Source: Prevotella sp. UBA2444
GTDB taxonomy: Bacteria; Bacteroidota; Bacteroidia; Bacteroidales; Bacteroidaceae
DNA length: 47,987 bases
Direction of reading: 5' to 3'
Assembly: GCA_002342665.1 (NCBI GenBank)
Contig: DDQK01000022.1
Coordinates: forward strand, 1-47,987
Part shown: positions 8,701 through 17,200 of the stretch, in pieces
Numbering within the stretch: position 1 is the first letter of the stretch
How the letters are laid out: the number at the start of each line of letters is the position of its first letter
Made by a program: the position numbers and the translations under genes
The notes under the pieces: generated by a model
What the model saw: only the letters and a program-made list of their open reading frames with translations
What the model was told of the DNA's origin: nothing
The model's database searches: none

Positions 8701-10215
8701 GAAGGAAAAGCATTTGTGACAGCCCTCAACACCGAATACGAGTTGCACAAAGACACCATCGTATTCATACCCGACGAAATAGAGCTGCGCGGTATCCCGC
8801 TGAGCGACAGATACGGCAACACAGCCACACTCAGCGGAGGTATCCACCACGAGCATCTGACCAATCTGACCTTCGACCTATTCGTCAATGCCGACAATTT
8901 GCTGGCCTACGACTTCCGCGATTTCGGCGAGTCAAACTTCTACGGCACCGTGTTTGCTTCGGGCAACGTCGCCATCAAGGGCCGTCCTGGCGAAGTGACC
9001 ATCGACTGCGATGTCACCCCGCAGAAGAACACCGTCTTCGTGTATAATGCCTCTTCACCCGATGCCATCTCCAAGCAGGAATTCATCCAATGGGGCAGCG
9101 CCAGCAAAACCGGATTATCAGGATTATCCCGATTATCCGGAACATCCGGGAGCACCCCCGTCGAGCCCGACGAGCCTACAGACATCTACATCAACTTCCT
9201 GATCAACTGCACCCCCGATGCAACCATGCGCCTACTGATGGATGCCAACACCAACGACTACATCACCCTCAACGGCGAAGGAGCCATCCGTGCAACTTTC
9301 TACAACAAAGGACCATTCAACATGTTCGGCACATACACGGTGGAACACGGAACCTATGGGGTAACCATCCAGAACATCATCCAGAAGAACTTCACCTTCA
9401 ACAGAGGGGGCACCATCGTCTTCGGAGGCGACCCATACAATGCTGCACTCAACCTGCAGGCACTCTACACCGTGAACGGCGTGTCACTCTCCGACTTGAA
9501 CATCGGCAATTCGTTTGCCTCGAACACTATCCGCGTGAACTGTCTGATGAACATCGGAGGGCAGCCCAACTCGCCACAGGTAGACTTCGACCTGGAGATG
9601 CCCACCGTGAATGCCGACGAGCAACAGATGGTACGCTCCGTCATCAACGGACAGCAGGAGATGAACCAGCAAGTGCTCTACCTGCTGGCAATCGGACGCT
9701 TCTACAACCAGACACAGAATAATGCCGATGCCCAACAGCAGGACCAGACATCGCTCGCCATGCAGAGCTTCCTCTCTGGTACGCTTTCCACCCAGATCAA
9801 CAATCTACTGAACACGGTAATCAAGAACGACAACTGGAACATCGGCGCCAACATATCGACAGGCAACGAAGGATGGCACAATGCAGAATACGAAGGTATC
9901 ATCAGCGGACGCATGCTCAACAACCGCCTGCTGCTCAACGGACAGTTTGGCTATCGAGACAACGCCAAGCAGGCCACCCCATCGTTTATCGGAGATTTCG
10001 ACATCCAATACCTGCTCTTCCCCAACGGCAACCTGTCTGTCAAAATGTATAACCAGACCAACGACCGATATTTCACCAAATCATCACTTAACACACAAGG
10101 CATCGGACTACTGATGAAGAAGGACTTCAACGGTCTTGGCGACCTGTTCTCCACCAGCAAGAAAAAACGCAAGAAATCAAACAAAAAATCCATCACACCA
10201 GTTTCCTCGCAATAA
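5770..10215 (+). CDS. tamB: TamB-like translocation/assembly module protein (DUF490)
   Basis: A 1481-residue envelope protein with one N-terminal membrane anchor (about residues 10-27), a very long beta-rich AsmA/TamB repeat region, and a C-terminal DUF490/TamB domain (roughly residues 1150-1465). The end contains GRMLNNRLLLNGQFGYRD and FDIQYLLFPNGNLSVKMYNQTND, typical of Bacteroidetes TamB. TamB-family proteins bridge the periplasm, work with the Omp85 protein TamA, and are thought to move lipids or assist outer-membrane protein assembly; no TamA is present here. The start is GTG at 5770 (MKLIKHLING), the only suitable start before the anchor. A Gly-Leu-Ser nonamer repeat interrupts residues about 1115-1127. 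The basic tail (KKKRKKSNKKS) is also notable. Confidence 0.9.
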   Translation: MKLIKHLINGTVWSLLALYLLLLIASRLPVCQEFAGSKIASVLSKQLGTEVSVGRIDIGLLNRLILDDVCIKDQQQQEMLRITRLTARVGLRALAKGKIYIASAQLFGAQANLYQKSGQDKPNYQFVIDSLASKDTTSHTPLNLRINSLIIRHSGIRYDKLSEPETPGLLNPNHLNVNEISAHLILRTLTDDSLDLNIKRLGLQEQSGLTINRLSMKLKADKHAASLRGLLLEMPSTTLKIDSADATYQWTEKGLEKQSLTYSGIISETSITPSDLRCFHQPLKNLQRPVKLSTSISGTWEHLDVPQLNIYTDAGDIRLKANGYIDGLSAPTPQWRLNTNQLELADNIIDFLQKSIGLPPMVKNLGNLQLSGTFGGEHNGNISANAVIKTSIGQVTTNFTMTRDRQFNGSLRTTELNLQRLTDDAQLGTLSADLKASGAMPQGQKPSIRLEGAVTQIDYNNYPFRNITINGSYANGSIAGLLQIADPNVDAELNGEVALVQNKVNSINIDGDVRRLSPQALNLTNRWDDAVFSGKINANFKARTLKDAEGQIRISQLSMKKSDTSIYQLDQLLVMADHTDNGQHLTLVSDFAKIDLKGDFEYETLPRSIANIVGAKLPELPGLPPLTNNANNNFSLRMQVYKSDWLQRLLGVDLDIVQTAIINARVNDKNRTMILEGDLPRLAYNGATYTNGKIEIHALTPMDTLRCNVSASRISENEHLNISLSAQAIDNNLKTSLNWNDGQGTNHMSGELNTITRLYTNLAQKPEAHVRIQPSHIILNDTIWNVEPSDILYSENNLLVDHFNIHHDKQHITIDGKASKHPYDSLTIDLNEVEVAYILDLVNFHTVEFSGKATGKAIARSLFNNFEAHTDLQVGNFKFEKGRMGTLHAHAEWNREQEQIDIKAIADDGPDAITHINGYVSPTHNTINLAFGARGTYVDFMHNFTNSFLSYITGHAEGDLRLAGTLDNINLTGKLEVEGKAFVTALNTEYELHKDTIVFIPDEIELRGIPLSDRYGNTATLSGGIHHEHLTNLTFDLFVNADNLLAYDFRDFGESNFYGTVFASGNVAIKGRPGEVTIDCDVTPQKNTVFVYNASSPDAISKQEFIQWGSASKTGLSGLSRLSGTSGSTPVEPDEPTDIYINFLINCTPDATMRLLMDANTNDYITLNGEGAIRATFYNKGPFNMFGTYTVEHGTYGVTIQNIIQKNFTFNRGGTIVFGGDPYNAALNLQALYTVNGVSLSDLNIGNSFASNTIRVNCLMNIGGQPNSPQVDFDLEMPTVNADEQQMVRSVINGQQEMNQQVLYLLAIGRFYNQTQNNADAQQQDQTSLAMQSFLSGTLSTQINNLLNTVIKNDNWNIGANISTGNEGWHNAEYEGIISGRMLNNRLLLNGQFGYRDNAKQATPSFIGDFDIQYLLFPNGNLSVKMYNQTNDRYFTKSSLNTQGIGLLMKKDFNGLGDLFSTSKKKRKKSNKKSITPVSSQ
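9112..9148 (+). repeat. Nonamer repeat (GGA-NNN-TCC type) inside tamB
   Basis: Four consecutive 9-bp units, GGATTATCA, GGATTATCC, CGATTATCC and GGAACATCC, are in frame with tamB and encode Gly-Leu-Ser, Gly-Leu-Ser, Arg-Leu-Ser, Gly-Thr-Ser. The flanking TamB sequence has no such character. A closely similar nonamer array is at 28275-28337 in the M23 peptidase gene on the other strand. Confidence 0.85.
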
Positions 10216-10216
10216 A

Positions 10217-10248
10217 TTTGGAGAAACAGATTATTTTTTGTAATTTTG
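10217..10248 (+). promoter_or_regulatory. Bacteroidetes-type promoter for the purU-his-lys gene run
   Basis: TTTG at 10217-10220, a 20-nt spacer and TAATTTTG at 10241-10248 match the -33/-7 consensus. It lies 36 nt before the purU ATG and is the only clear promoter before the eleven-gene plus-strand run. Confidence 0.75.
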
Positions 10249-10283
10249 CACGCTGAATTCAAACTTTGGAATAAAAAGATTAG

Positions 10284-11147
10284 ATGGATACAACGGCAAT
10301 ATTACTTCTGCACTGCCCCGATCAGCAGGGCATCATTTCAGAAGTGACGAAATTTATCACAGACAATAAGGGAAACATTGTCTACCTGGACCAATATGTA
10401 GACAAGGTTGACGGCATGTTTTTCATGCGTATCGAATGGGAACTGGAAGGATTCCTGATCCCGCGCGACAAGCTATACGACTATCTCACCACACTCTACG
10501 CACAGCGCTACCAGATGAAGTTCTCGCTCTACTACAGCGACAAGCGCCCCAGGATGGCCATCTTCGTCAGTAAGATGAGTCACTGCCTTTACGACTTGCT
10601 GGCCCGCTGGAAGGCAGGCGAGTTCAATTGCGATATTCCCTGCATCGTGTCGAACCACGAGGACCTGCGCTACGTAGCCGATCAGTTCGGCATCCCCTAT
10701 TATGTATGGAGCATCAAGAAGGATCACTCCAACAAGGCTGAGGTGGAAGCTGCAGAGATGGAACTGCTCAGGAAGGAGGACATCTCGTTTATCGTACTGG
10801 CTCGCTACATGCAGATTATCAGCGACGAGATGATAGCTGAATATCCGCACCACATCATCAATATCCATCATTCGTTCCTGCCGGCCTTCATCGGAGCCAA
10901 GCCCTATCATCAGGCCTACGAGCGCGGTGTGAAGATTATCGGAGCCACCAGCCACTATGTGACAGCAGAACTGGATGCAGGCCCCATCATCGAGCAGGAC
11001 GTGACGCGCATCACCCACAAGGACACCCCCGACAGCCTTGTACTGAAAGGAAAGGATCTGGAGAAGATCGTGCTCTCTCACGCTGTCTCGAAGCACATAC
11101 AGCGGAAAATCCTCACGTATAAGAACAAAACGATTATCTTCTCTTGA
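10284..11147 (+). CDS. purU: Formyltetrahydrofolate deformylase
   Basis: PurU hydrolyses 10-formyl-THF to THF and formate, balancing the one-carbon pool. The 287-residue protein has an N-terminal ACT domain (about residues 4-85, beginning TAILLLHCPDQQGIISEV) and a formyltransferase fold. The catalytic region is NIHHSFLPAFIGAKPYHQAYERG and the conserved acidic motif TAELDAGPIIEQD. Length is normal. It is the first gene after the promoter and its stop is 3 nt before hisH. Linkage to histidine genes fits one-carbon/purine balance, since histidine synthesis consumes ATP and releases AICAR; that functional link is inference. Confidence 0.95.
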   Translation: MDTTAILLLHCPDQQGIISEVTKFITDNKGNIVYLDQYVDKVDGMFFMRIEWELEGFLIPRDKLYDYLTTLYAQRYQMKFSLYYSDKRPRMAIFVSKMSHCLYDLLARWKAGEFNCDIPCIVSNHEDLRYVADQFGIPYYVWSIKKDHSNKAEVEAAEMELLRKEDISFIVLARYMQIISDEMIAEYPHHIINIHHSFLPAFIGAKPYHQAYERGVKIIGATSHYVTAELDAGPIIEQDVTRITHKDTPDSLVLKGKDLEKIVLSHAVSKHIQRKILTYKNKTIIFS

Positions 11148-11150
11148 CCC

Positions 11151-11738
11151 ATGAACGTAGCCATCGTAAAATATAATGCAGGAAACATTTATTCGGTGGT
11201 GAATGCCCTCCGCAGGATGGGCATCGAGCCTCTGCTGACGGATGATGCCGAGCAGCTGAAGAAAGCCGACCGTGTGCTGTTCCCCGGACAAGGAGAGGCA
11301 CGTGGAGCGATGGAATACCTGAAAGCCCGACGGCTCGACGAGGTGATTCGCGACTTGCGCCAGCCGGTATTCGGCATCTGCGTCGGACAGCAGCTGCTCT
11401 GTCGGCATTCTGAAGAAGGCGATGTGGACTGCATCGGCATCTTCGATGCTGAAGTGAAGCGCTTCCAGCCTGAACGCCATGAAGACAAAGTGCCCTGCAT
11501 GGGTTGGAACCAGTTGTACGACACCCGTTCACCACTGATGGAAGGTATCGAGGACAGCTACGTCTACTTCGTTCACAGCTATTACGTGCCGCTATGCGAG
11601 GAAACCATCGCTACGGCCGACTATATCCTGCCCTACTCTGCCTCAATGCACAAAGACAACTTCTACGCCTGCCAGTTCCATCCCGAGAAGAGCGGAAAGG
11701 TGGGCGAGCGCATTCTTAAAAACTTTATGGAGATATGA
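11151..11738 (+). CDS. hisH: Imidazole glycerol phosphate synthase, glutamine amidotransferase subunit
   Basis: HisH releases ammonia from glutamine and channels it to HisF to make IGP and AICAR in histidine synthesis. The 195-residue class I amidotransferase begins MNVAIVKYNAGNIYSVVNALRRMG. It has the nucleophile elbow GICVGQQLL with the catalytic Cys, and the His/Glu pair in CQFHPEKSG. Length is normal. It overlaps hisA by 4 nt, and its partner hisF lies one gene downstream. Confidence 0.96.
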   Translation: MNVAIVKYNAGNIYSVVNALRRMGIEPLLTDDAEQLKKADRVLFPGQGEARGAMEYLKARRLDEVIRDLRQPVFGICVGQQLLCRHSEEGDVDCIGIFDAEVKRFQPERHEDKVPCMGWNQLYDTRSPLMEGIEDSYVYFVHSYYVPLCEETIATADYILPYSASMHKDNFYACQFHPEKSGKVGERILKNFMEI

Positions 11739-12463
11739 TAGAACTAATACCAGCCATAGATATCATCGACGGACAGTGCGTCCGGCTGACCAAGGGCGAC
11801 TACGACCAGAAGACCGTCTACAACGACTCACCTGTCGAAGTAGCCAAGGGCTTCGAGGCTCTGGGCTTCAAGCGGCTTCACGTAGTCGATCTCGACGGTG
11901 CCAAGTCGAAGCATATCGTCAACAGCCACGTACTCAGCCGTATCTCGGCTGAGACAAAGCTGACCGTCGATTTCGGCGGCGGCATCAAGACCGACGAGGA
12001 CCTCAAGAAGGCCTTCGCCTCCGGAGCCGCCATGGTAACCGTAGGTTCTATTGCCGTCACGCACCCCGAACTGTTCATGGGCTGGCTGGAGAAATACGGT
12101 GCCGAGCGGATGATACTGGGTGCCGACGTGCGCCACGGGAAGATCAGCATCAACGGTTGGAAGGAGGACTCCAGCGAAGACCTGCTGCCATTCCTCAAGA
12201 AATACATCGAAGCAGGAGTGAAGAATGTGCTCTGCACAGAGATATCAAAAGACGGCACCCTCGCGGGGCCAGCCATCGACCTCTACTGCCAGGTGATGGA
12301 TGCCTACCCCCAGCTGCACCTGATAGCCAGCGGAGGCGTATCGTCGAAGGAAGACATCATTGCCCTCGATGCAGCAGGGATTCCTGCCGTCGTATTCGGC
12401 AAAGCAATATATGAAGGCCGGATAGACCTTCGAGAGTTAAGAGTCATGAATCAAGAGTTATGA
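11735..12463 (+). CDS. hisA: ProFAR isomerase (phosphoribosylformimino-AICAR ribotide isomerase)
   Basis: HisA catalyses the Amadori-type isomerisation of ProFAR to PRFAR. The 242-residue TIM barrel starts [23 protein letters not shown], with the catalytic Asp in the first strand, and has the phosphate-binding motifs [12 protein letters not shown] and [12 protein letters not shown]. It overlaps hisH and hisF by 4 nt each. The last ten residues ([10 protein letters not shown]) are encoded by four imperfect 7-mers (AGAGTTA, AGAGTCA, TGAATCA, AGAGTTA), so a heptamer repeat appears to supply the C-terminal tail and the hisF start region. Confidence 0.96.
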   Translation: MIELIPAIDIIDGQCVRLTKGDYDQKTVYNDSPVEVAKGFEALGFKRLHVVDLDGAKSKHIVNSHVLSRISAETKLTVDFGGGIKTDEDLKKAFASGAAMVTVGSIAVTHPELFMGWLEKYGAERMILGADVRHGKISINGWKEDSSEDLLPFLKKYIEAGVKNVLCTEISKDGTLAGPAIDLYCQVMDAYPQLHLIASGGVSSKEDIIALDAAGIPAVVFGKAIYEGRIDLRELRVMNQEL

Positions 12464-13221
12464 GAGGACTGGCAAAACGCATCATACCCTGCCTGGACGT
12501 CAAGGACGGCGAGACCGTCAAAGGCACAAACTTCGTCAACCTGCGCAGTGCGGGCGACCCTGTAGAACTGGGTAAGGCCTATAGTGAACAGGGGGCCGAC
12601 GAACTTTGTTTCCTGGACATTACGGCCAGCTTTGAGGGTCGCAAGACCTTTACCGAGATGGTGACTCGGGTGGCCCGTGAGATTAATATCCCCTTCACGG
12701 TGGGAGGCGGTGTGAACGAACTGGCAGATGTGGAGCGTCTGCTCTATGCCGGTGCTGACAAGGTGAGCGTCAACAGCGCTGCCATCCGTCGCCCGCAGCT
12801 GATCAACGAAATCAGCAACCGTTTCGGCTCGCAAGTCTGTGTCTGCGCTATCGATGCCCGTCTCGACGAAGACGGGTGGCACTGCTATCTGAAAGGCGGA
12901 CGCGAGCGTACCGAGCGCGGATTATTTGAGTGGGCCCGTGAGGCTCAGGATCGCGGAGCCGGCGAGATACTCTTCACATCGATGAACCACGACGGCGTGA
13001 AGGAAGGCTACGCCAATGATGCCCTTCGCCAGCTGGCCGACTCGCTCTCCATCCCCATCATCGCCAGCGGTGGAGCCGGAAAGAAGGAACACTTCCGCGA
13101 CACCTTCATCGAAGGGCATTCCGATGCCGCATTGGCAGCCAGCGTGTTCCATTTCGGTGAGATACCCATCCCGGAACTGAAGCAATATCTAAGATCAGAA
13201 GGAATAAACGTAAGAATATGA
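12460..13221 (+). CDS. hisF: Imidazole glycerol phosphate synthase, cyclase subunit
   Basis: HisF is the cyclase half of IGP synthase. The 253-residue TIM barrel begins [25 protein letters not shown]; the Asp of CLDVKDG and the Asp of CAIDARLD are the catalytic pair. It has the phosphate loops [10 protein letters not shown] and [11 protein letters not shown]. It overlaps hisA and hisIE by 4 nt, giving tight translational coupling. Nothing odd was seen. Confidence 0.97.
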   Translation: MRGLAKRIIPCLDVKDGETVKGTNFVNLRSAGDPVELGKAYSEQGADELCFLDITASFEGRKTFTEMVTRVAREINIPFTVGGGVNELADVERLLYAGADKVSVNSAAIRRPQLINEISNRFGSQVCVCAIDARLDEDGWHCYLKGGRERTERGLFEWAREAQDRGAGEILFTSMNHDGVKEGYANDALRQLADSLSIPIIASGGAGKKEHFRDTFIEGHSDAALAASVFHFGEIPIPELKQYLRSEGINVRI

Positions 13222-13865
13222 ACATAGACTTTAAGAAGTGCGGCGGACTCGTTCCCGCCATTGTACAAGATGCCATCACCAAGAACGTACTGATGCTTGG
13301 CTATATGAACGAAGAGGCATACGACAAGACTATCGCCACCAAGAAAGTGACGTTTTGGAGTCGTAGCCGCAACTGCCTTTGGACCAAAGGCGAGACGAGT
13401 GGCAATTTCCTCCACTTAGTGGATATCAAGGTGGACTGCGACAACGACACGTTGCTCGTCAAAGCGCACCCCGACGGCCCTACTTGCCATAAAGGCACCG
13501 ATACCTGCTGGGGCGAAGCAAACCAGCACAATCCCCTGCTCTTCCTTTCGGAACTGCAAGACTTTATTGACAAACGCCACCAGGAGATGCCTGAAGGCAG
13601 CTACACCACCTCGCTTTTCAAGGACGGCATCAACCGCATTGCCCAGAAAGTGGGCGAAGAGGCACTCGAGGCTGTCATCGAAGCCACCAATGGTTCCAAG
13701 GAAAAACTGATCTACGAAGCTTCCGACCTGATATATCATCTGATTGTCCTGATGACAAGCAAAGGCCTTCGCATCGAAGACATCGCCCGGGAGCTACAGA
13801 AGCGCCACGACCCGGATTGGGACAAGAAGCGTCGAGAGGCAAAGGCCAAGGGTGAAATGGAGTAA
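13218..13865 (+). CDS. hisIE: Bifunctional phosphoribosyl-AMP cyclohydrolase / phosphoribosyl-ATP pyrophosphatase
   Basis: A fusion catalysing steps 2 and 3 of histidine synthesis. Residues about 1-105 form the HisI domain with metal ligands in [27 protein letters not shown]. Residues about 115-205 form the helical HisE domain, with [24 protein letters not shown] and [11 protein letters not shown]. At 215 residues it has the usual length of HisIE. It is the last his gene here; hisG, hisD, hisC and hisB are not in the window and must be elsewhere. Confidence 0.96.
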   Translation: MNIDFKKCGGLVPAIVQDAITKNVLMLGYMNEEAYDKTIATKKVTFWSRSRNCLWTKGETSGNFLHLVDIKVDCDNDTLLVKAHPDGPTCHKGTDTCWGEANQHNPLLFLSELQDFIDKRHQEMPEGSYTTSLFKDGINRIAQKVGEEALEAVIEATNGSKEKLIYEASDLIYHLIVLMTSKGLRIEDIARELQKRHDPDWDKKRREAKAKGEME

Positions 13866-13900
13866 AGAACATTCGACTGAATAATCGTATTATCGTCAAG

Positions 13901-14650
13901 ATGCTGATTGAATATAAAAATGCAAACATCTACCAGCGACATGGAATCCGCGTGCTGGAGAATGTGAATTTCCACGTAGACGAAGGAGAGTTTGTCTATA
14001 TTATCGGCCGCGTGGGTTCGGGAAAGACCTCACTGCTGAGGACGTTCTATTTCGAGCTCGACATGCGTGAAGCTGAAAAGGCCACGGTGTTCGACTACGA
14101 CCTGCTCACTCTTCGCAGGAAGGACATCCCCATGCTGCGCAGGCAGATGGGAGTCATCTTCCAGGATTTCCAACTGCTGGGAGACCGCACAGTATACAAG
14201 AATCTGGAGTTCGTGCTGAAGGCTACTGGCTGGAAGGACAAATCGGAAATTAACAATCGCATTGGCGATGTGCTGAGCGACGTGGGACTTGAAGACAAAG
14301 GCGACAAGATGCCCCACGAGTTGTCGGGTGGCGAGCAGCAGCGCGTAGCTATCGCACGTGCCATCCTCAACAGACCAAAACTAATCATCGCTGACGAGCC
14401 AACGGGCAACCTTGACCCCGAGACTGCCACCAACATCATCGAACTGCTCAGACAGATCTCGCAAACAGGAACGGCCATCGTGATGACCACCCATAACATG
14501 CCGCTGCTCGACAAATATCCCGGAATCGTATACCGTTGTGTATCAGGAATCATGGAGGAGGTCACCAACGACTTCAACCAAATACAACTCGTTGACGAAC
14601 CCGATACCGATGAGATAACCGTCAGGTACTCGGAGAGAATGGAAATTTAA
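13901..14650 (+). CDS. ftsE: FtsE-type ABC transporter ATPase
   Basis: A 249-residue ABC ATPase closest in character to FtsE, which with FtsX regulates septal peptidoglycan hydrolases at division. It has Walker A GRVGSGKT (residues 36-43), Q-loop VIFQDFQLL, signature LSGGEQQR, Walker [15 protein letters not shown] and the switch His in TTHNM. The segment [31 protein letters not shown] is FtsE-like, but the usual Pro/Ser in Walker A is Arg-Val. No ftsX is adjacent, common in Bacteroidetes. It sits 35 nt after hisIE and 20 nt before lysC. A LolD-type role cannot be excluded. Confidence 0.82.
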   Translation: MLIEYKNANIYQRHGIRVLENVNFHVDEGEFVYIIGRVGSGKTSLLRTFYFELDMREAEKATVFDYDLLTLRRKDIPMLRRQMGVIFQDFQLLGDRTVYKNLEFVLKATGWKDKSEINNRIGDVLSDVGLEDKGDKMPHELSGGEQQRVAIARAILNRPKLIIADEPTGNLDPETATNIIELLRQISQTGTAIVMTTHNMPLLDKYPGIVYRCVSGIMEEVTNDFNQIQLVDEPDTDEITVRYSERMEI

Positions 14651-14670
14651 TAAAAAATACAGATACGCTT

Positions 14671-15993
14671 ATGAAAGTAATGAAATTCGGCGGCACCTCA
14701 GTAGGAACGCCACAAAGAATGCAAGAAGTGACCAAGCTCGTCACCAAGTCGGGAGAGCCTGTTTTCGTTGTACTCTCCGCTATGTCGGGAACAACCAACT
14801 CGCTCGTTGAGATCTCAGACTATCTATACAAGAAGAATCCTGACGGTGCCAACGAGGTTATCAACCGTCTGGAACAGAAATACGCCAAGCACGTTGAAGA
14901 GCTTTATAGCAGTCAGGCCGCCAAGGATAAGACTGCTGAGTTCCTCAAGGGCGAATTCAACTATCTGCGCTCGTTCACCAAGGAGCTGTTCACATCCTTT
15001 GAGGAGAAAAGCATCGTGGCACAGGGCGAGATGATGTCGACCAACATGGTGGCCAACTATATGGAAGAAGAAGGCATCAAGGTGGTGCTGCTCAATGCTC
15101 TCGACTTCATGCGTACGGACAAGAATTCCGAGCCCGATCCAGTATACATCAAGGAGAAGCTCAGCGTGCTGCTCAAAGAGAACGAGGGAGCACAGGTGTT
15201 CATCACCCAGGGCTTCATCTGCCGTAATGCCTACGGTGAGGTAGACAACCTGCAGCGCGGCGGCAGTGACTATACGGCCTCGCTCATCGGAGCAGCCATC
15301 AACGCCGAGGAGATTCAAATATGGACCGACATCGATGGTATGCACAATAATGATCCGCGAGTGGTCGACAAGACGGAGCCTGTACATCAGCTTCACTTCG
15401 AAGAGGCAGCCGAGCTGGCTTATTTCGGGGCAAAGATCCTCCACCCCACCTGTGTGCAGCCCGCCAAGTATGCAGGCATCCCCGTACGTTTGCTGAGCAC
15501 GATGGATCCTGATGCCGAAGGCACCACCATCAGCAATGCGACGGAATACGGCAAGATCAAAGCCGTTGCCGCCAAGGACAACATCACGGCCATCAAGATC
15601 AAGTCATCCCGCATGCTCCTGGCTACAGGTTTCCTCCGCAAGGTGTTCGAGATCTTCGAGAGCTACCAGACCCCCATCGATATGGTGTGCACCTCTGAGG
15701 TCGGCGTGTCGATGAGTATCGATAATTCTGCCCATCTTGGCGAGATTGTCGACGAACTGAAAAAGTACGGTACCGTCACCGTCGACACCAATATGTGTAT
15801 CATCTGCGTTGTCGGTGACCTCGACTGGTCTAACATCGGTTTCGAGACGCTCGCCCTGGATGCCATGAAGGACATTCCCGTCCGCATGGTCAGCTATGGT
15901 GGCTCCAACTACAACATATCCTTCCTCATCCGAGAGGAGGACAAGAAGCGGGCACTGCAGAACCTGAGCAACACCATCTTCAACAAGAAATAG
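14671..15993 (+). CDS. lysC: Aspartate kinase (monofunctional)
   Basis: Phosphorylates aspartate, the first step toward DAP/lysine, threonine and methionine. The 440-residue protein opens with the kinase signature KVMKFGGTSVGTPQRM, contains the substrate region LQRGGSDYTASLIGAAI, and ends with tandem ACT domains (about residues 300-438) that in this family bind inhibitor amino acids. It is LysC-like, without a homoserine dehydrogenase fusion. It lies 37 nt upstream of lysA, so the two probably serve the DAP/lysine branch. No lysine riboswitch was seen. Confidence 0.95.
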   Translation: MKVMKFGGTSVGTPQRMQEVTKLVTKSGEPVFVVLSAMSGTTNSLVEISDYLYKKNPDGANEVINRLEQKYAKHVEELYSSQAAKDKTAEFLKGEFNYLRSFTKELFTSFEEKSIVAQGEMMSTNMVANYMEEEGIKVVLLNALDFMRTDKNSEPDPVYIKEKLSVLLKENEGAQVFITQGFICRNAYGEVDNLQRGGSDYTASLIGAAINAEEIQIWTDIDGMHNNDPRVVDKTEPVHQLHFEEAAELAYFGAKILHPTCVQPAKYAGIPVRLLSTMDPDAEGTTISNATEYGKIKAVAAKDNITAIKIKSSRMLLATGFLRKVFEIFESYQTPIDMVCTSEVGVSMSIDNSAHLGEIVDELKKYGTVTVDTNMCIICVVGDLDWSNIGFETLALDAMKDIPVRMVSYGGSNYNISFLIREEDKKRALQNLSNTIFNKK

Positions 15994-16030
15994 TCAAAGA
16001 TACAACACAAAACACGACTGATAGAAAGAT

Positions 16031-17188
16031 ATGAAAGGTCAATTTCCCATAGAGAAGATGCAGTCGATCAAGACGCCCTTCTACTACTACGATACCGAAC
16101 TGCTGCGCCAGACGCTCCGCACCATCAATGAAGAGGCTGGTCGTCATGAGAACTTCGTGGTCCACTACGCAGTCAAGGCCAACGCCAACCCGAAGATACT
16201 ACGCTTCATCCGCGAGGCAGGACTGGGAGCCGATTGCGTCAGTGGCGGCGAGATAGAGGCATCCATCAAGGCGGGATTTCCCAGCAACAAGATTGTCTAC
16301 GCTGGCGTGGGCAAGAGCGACTGGGAGATCAACCTTGGTCTCGACAACGACATCTTCTGCTTCAACGTGGAGAGCATCCCTGAGTTGGAGGTTATCAACG
16401 AGCTGGCAGCCGCCAAGGGCAAGACGGCTCGCGTAGCCTTCCGTCTGAATCCCAATGTAGGAGCACACACCCATGCAAACATCACCACCGGACTGGCCGA
16501 AAACAAGTTCGGCATCGCGATGGATGATATGCTGAAGGTAATCGAAGAAGCCAGGAGCATGAAGAACGTAAAGTTCGTAGGACTCCATTTCCACATTGGA
16601 TCACAGATTCTCGACATGGGTGACTTCGAAGCGCTCTGTAACCGCGTTAACGAGCTGCAGGCCAAACTCGACAGCCAGCGAATTCGCGTAGAGCACATCA
16701 ACGTGGGCGGAGGCCTGGGCATCGACTACGCACACCCCAATCGTGTGCCCCTCCCCGACTTCAAGGCTTACTTCAATACTTACGCCAAGAAACTGAAGCT
16801 GCGTCCGGGGCAGACACTCCATTTCGAATTGGGACGCGCCGTGGTAGCTCAGTGCGGGTCGCTCATCACGCGTACCTTATATATAAAGAAAGGAGCCGTG
16901 AAGCAGTTCGCCATCGTCGATGCAGGATTTACCGATCTTATCCGCCCTGCCCTCTATCAGGCGTACCACAAGATTGAAAACATCACCAGCGAGGAGCCTC
17001 TTGAGACCTACGACGTCGTGGGGCCCATCTGTGAGTCGACAGATGTCTTTGCCAAGCAAGTCGACATCAACAGAGCACACCGGGGCGACCTGCTGGCCAT
17101 CCGGTCTGCTGGTGCCTATGGTGAGATTATGGCGTCTCAATACAACTGCCGCCAACTGCCCATAGGATATACCAGCGACGAGATTTAA
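16031..17188 (+). CDS. lysA: Diaminopimelate decarboxylase
   Basis: Decarboxylates meso-DAP to L-lysine with PLP. In the 385-residue protein the PLP-binding lysine is Lys49 in HYAVKANANP. The phosphate-binding and substrate motifs LHFHIGSQI and HINVGGGLGIDY are present, and the dimer active-site region reads VVGPICESTDVFAKQV. The alanine-racemase-like TIM barrel is followed by a beta domain. The protein is slightly shorter than E. coli LysA, as is common in Bacteroidetes. It follows lysC by 37 nt. Confidence 0.96.
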   Translation: MKGQFPIEKMQSIKTPFYYYDTELLRQTLRTINEEAGRHENFVVHYAVKANANPKILRFIREAGLGADCVSGGEIEASIKAGFPSNKIVYAGVGKSDWEINLGLDNDIFCFNVESIPELEVINELAAAKGKTARVAFRLNPNVGAHTHANITTGLAENKFGIAMDDMLKVIEEARSMKNVKFVGLHFHIGSQILDMGDFEALCNRVNELQAKLDSQRIRVEHINVGGGLGIDYAHPNRVPLPDFKAYFNTYAKKLKLRPGQTLHFELGRAVVAQCGSLITRTLYIKKGAVKQFAIVDAGFTDLIRPALYQAYHKIENITSEEPLETYDVVGPICESTDVFAKQVDINRAHRGDLLAIRSAGAYGEIMASQYNCRQLPIGYTSDEI

Positions 17189-17200
17189 CCAGATAAAATA

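Noticed and set aside
14651..14670. Lysine riboswitch before lysC.
   Set aside because: Only 20 nt separate ftsE and lysC, too short for the aptamer.
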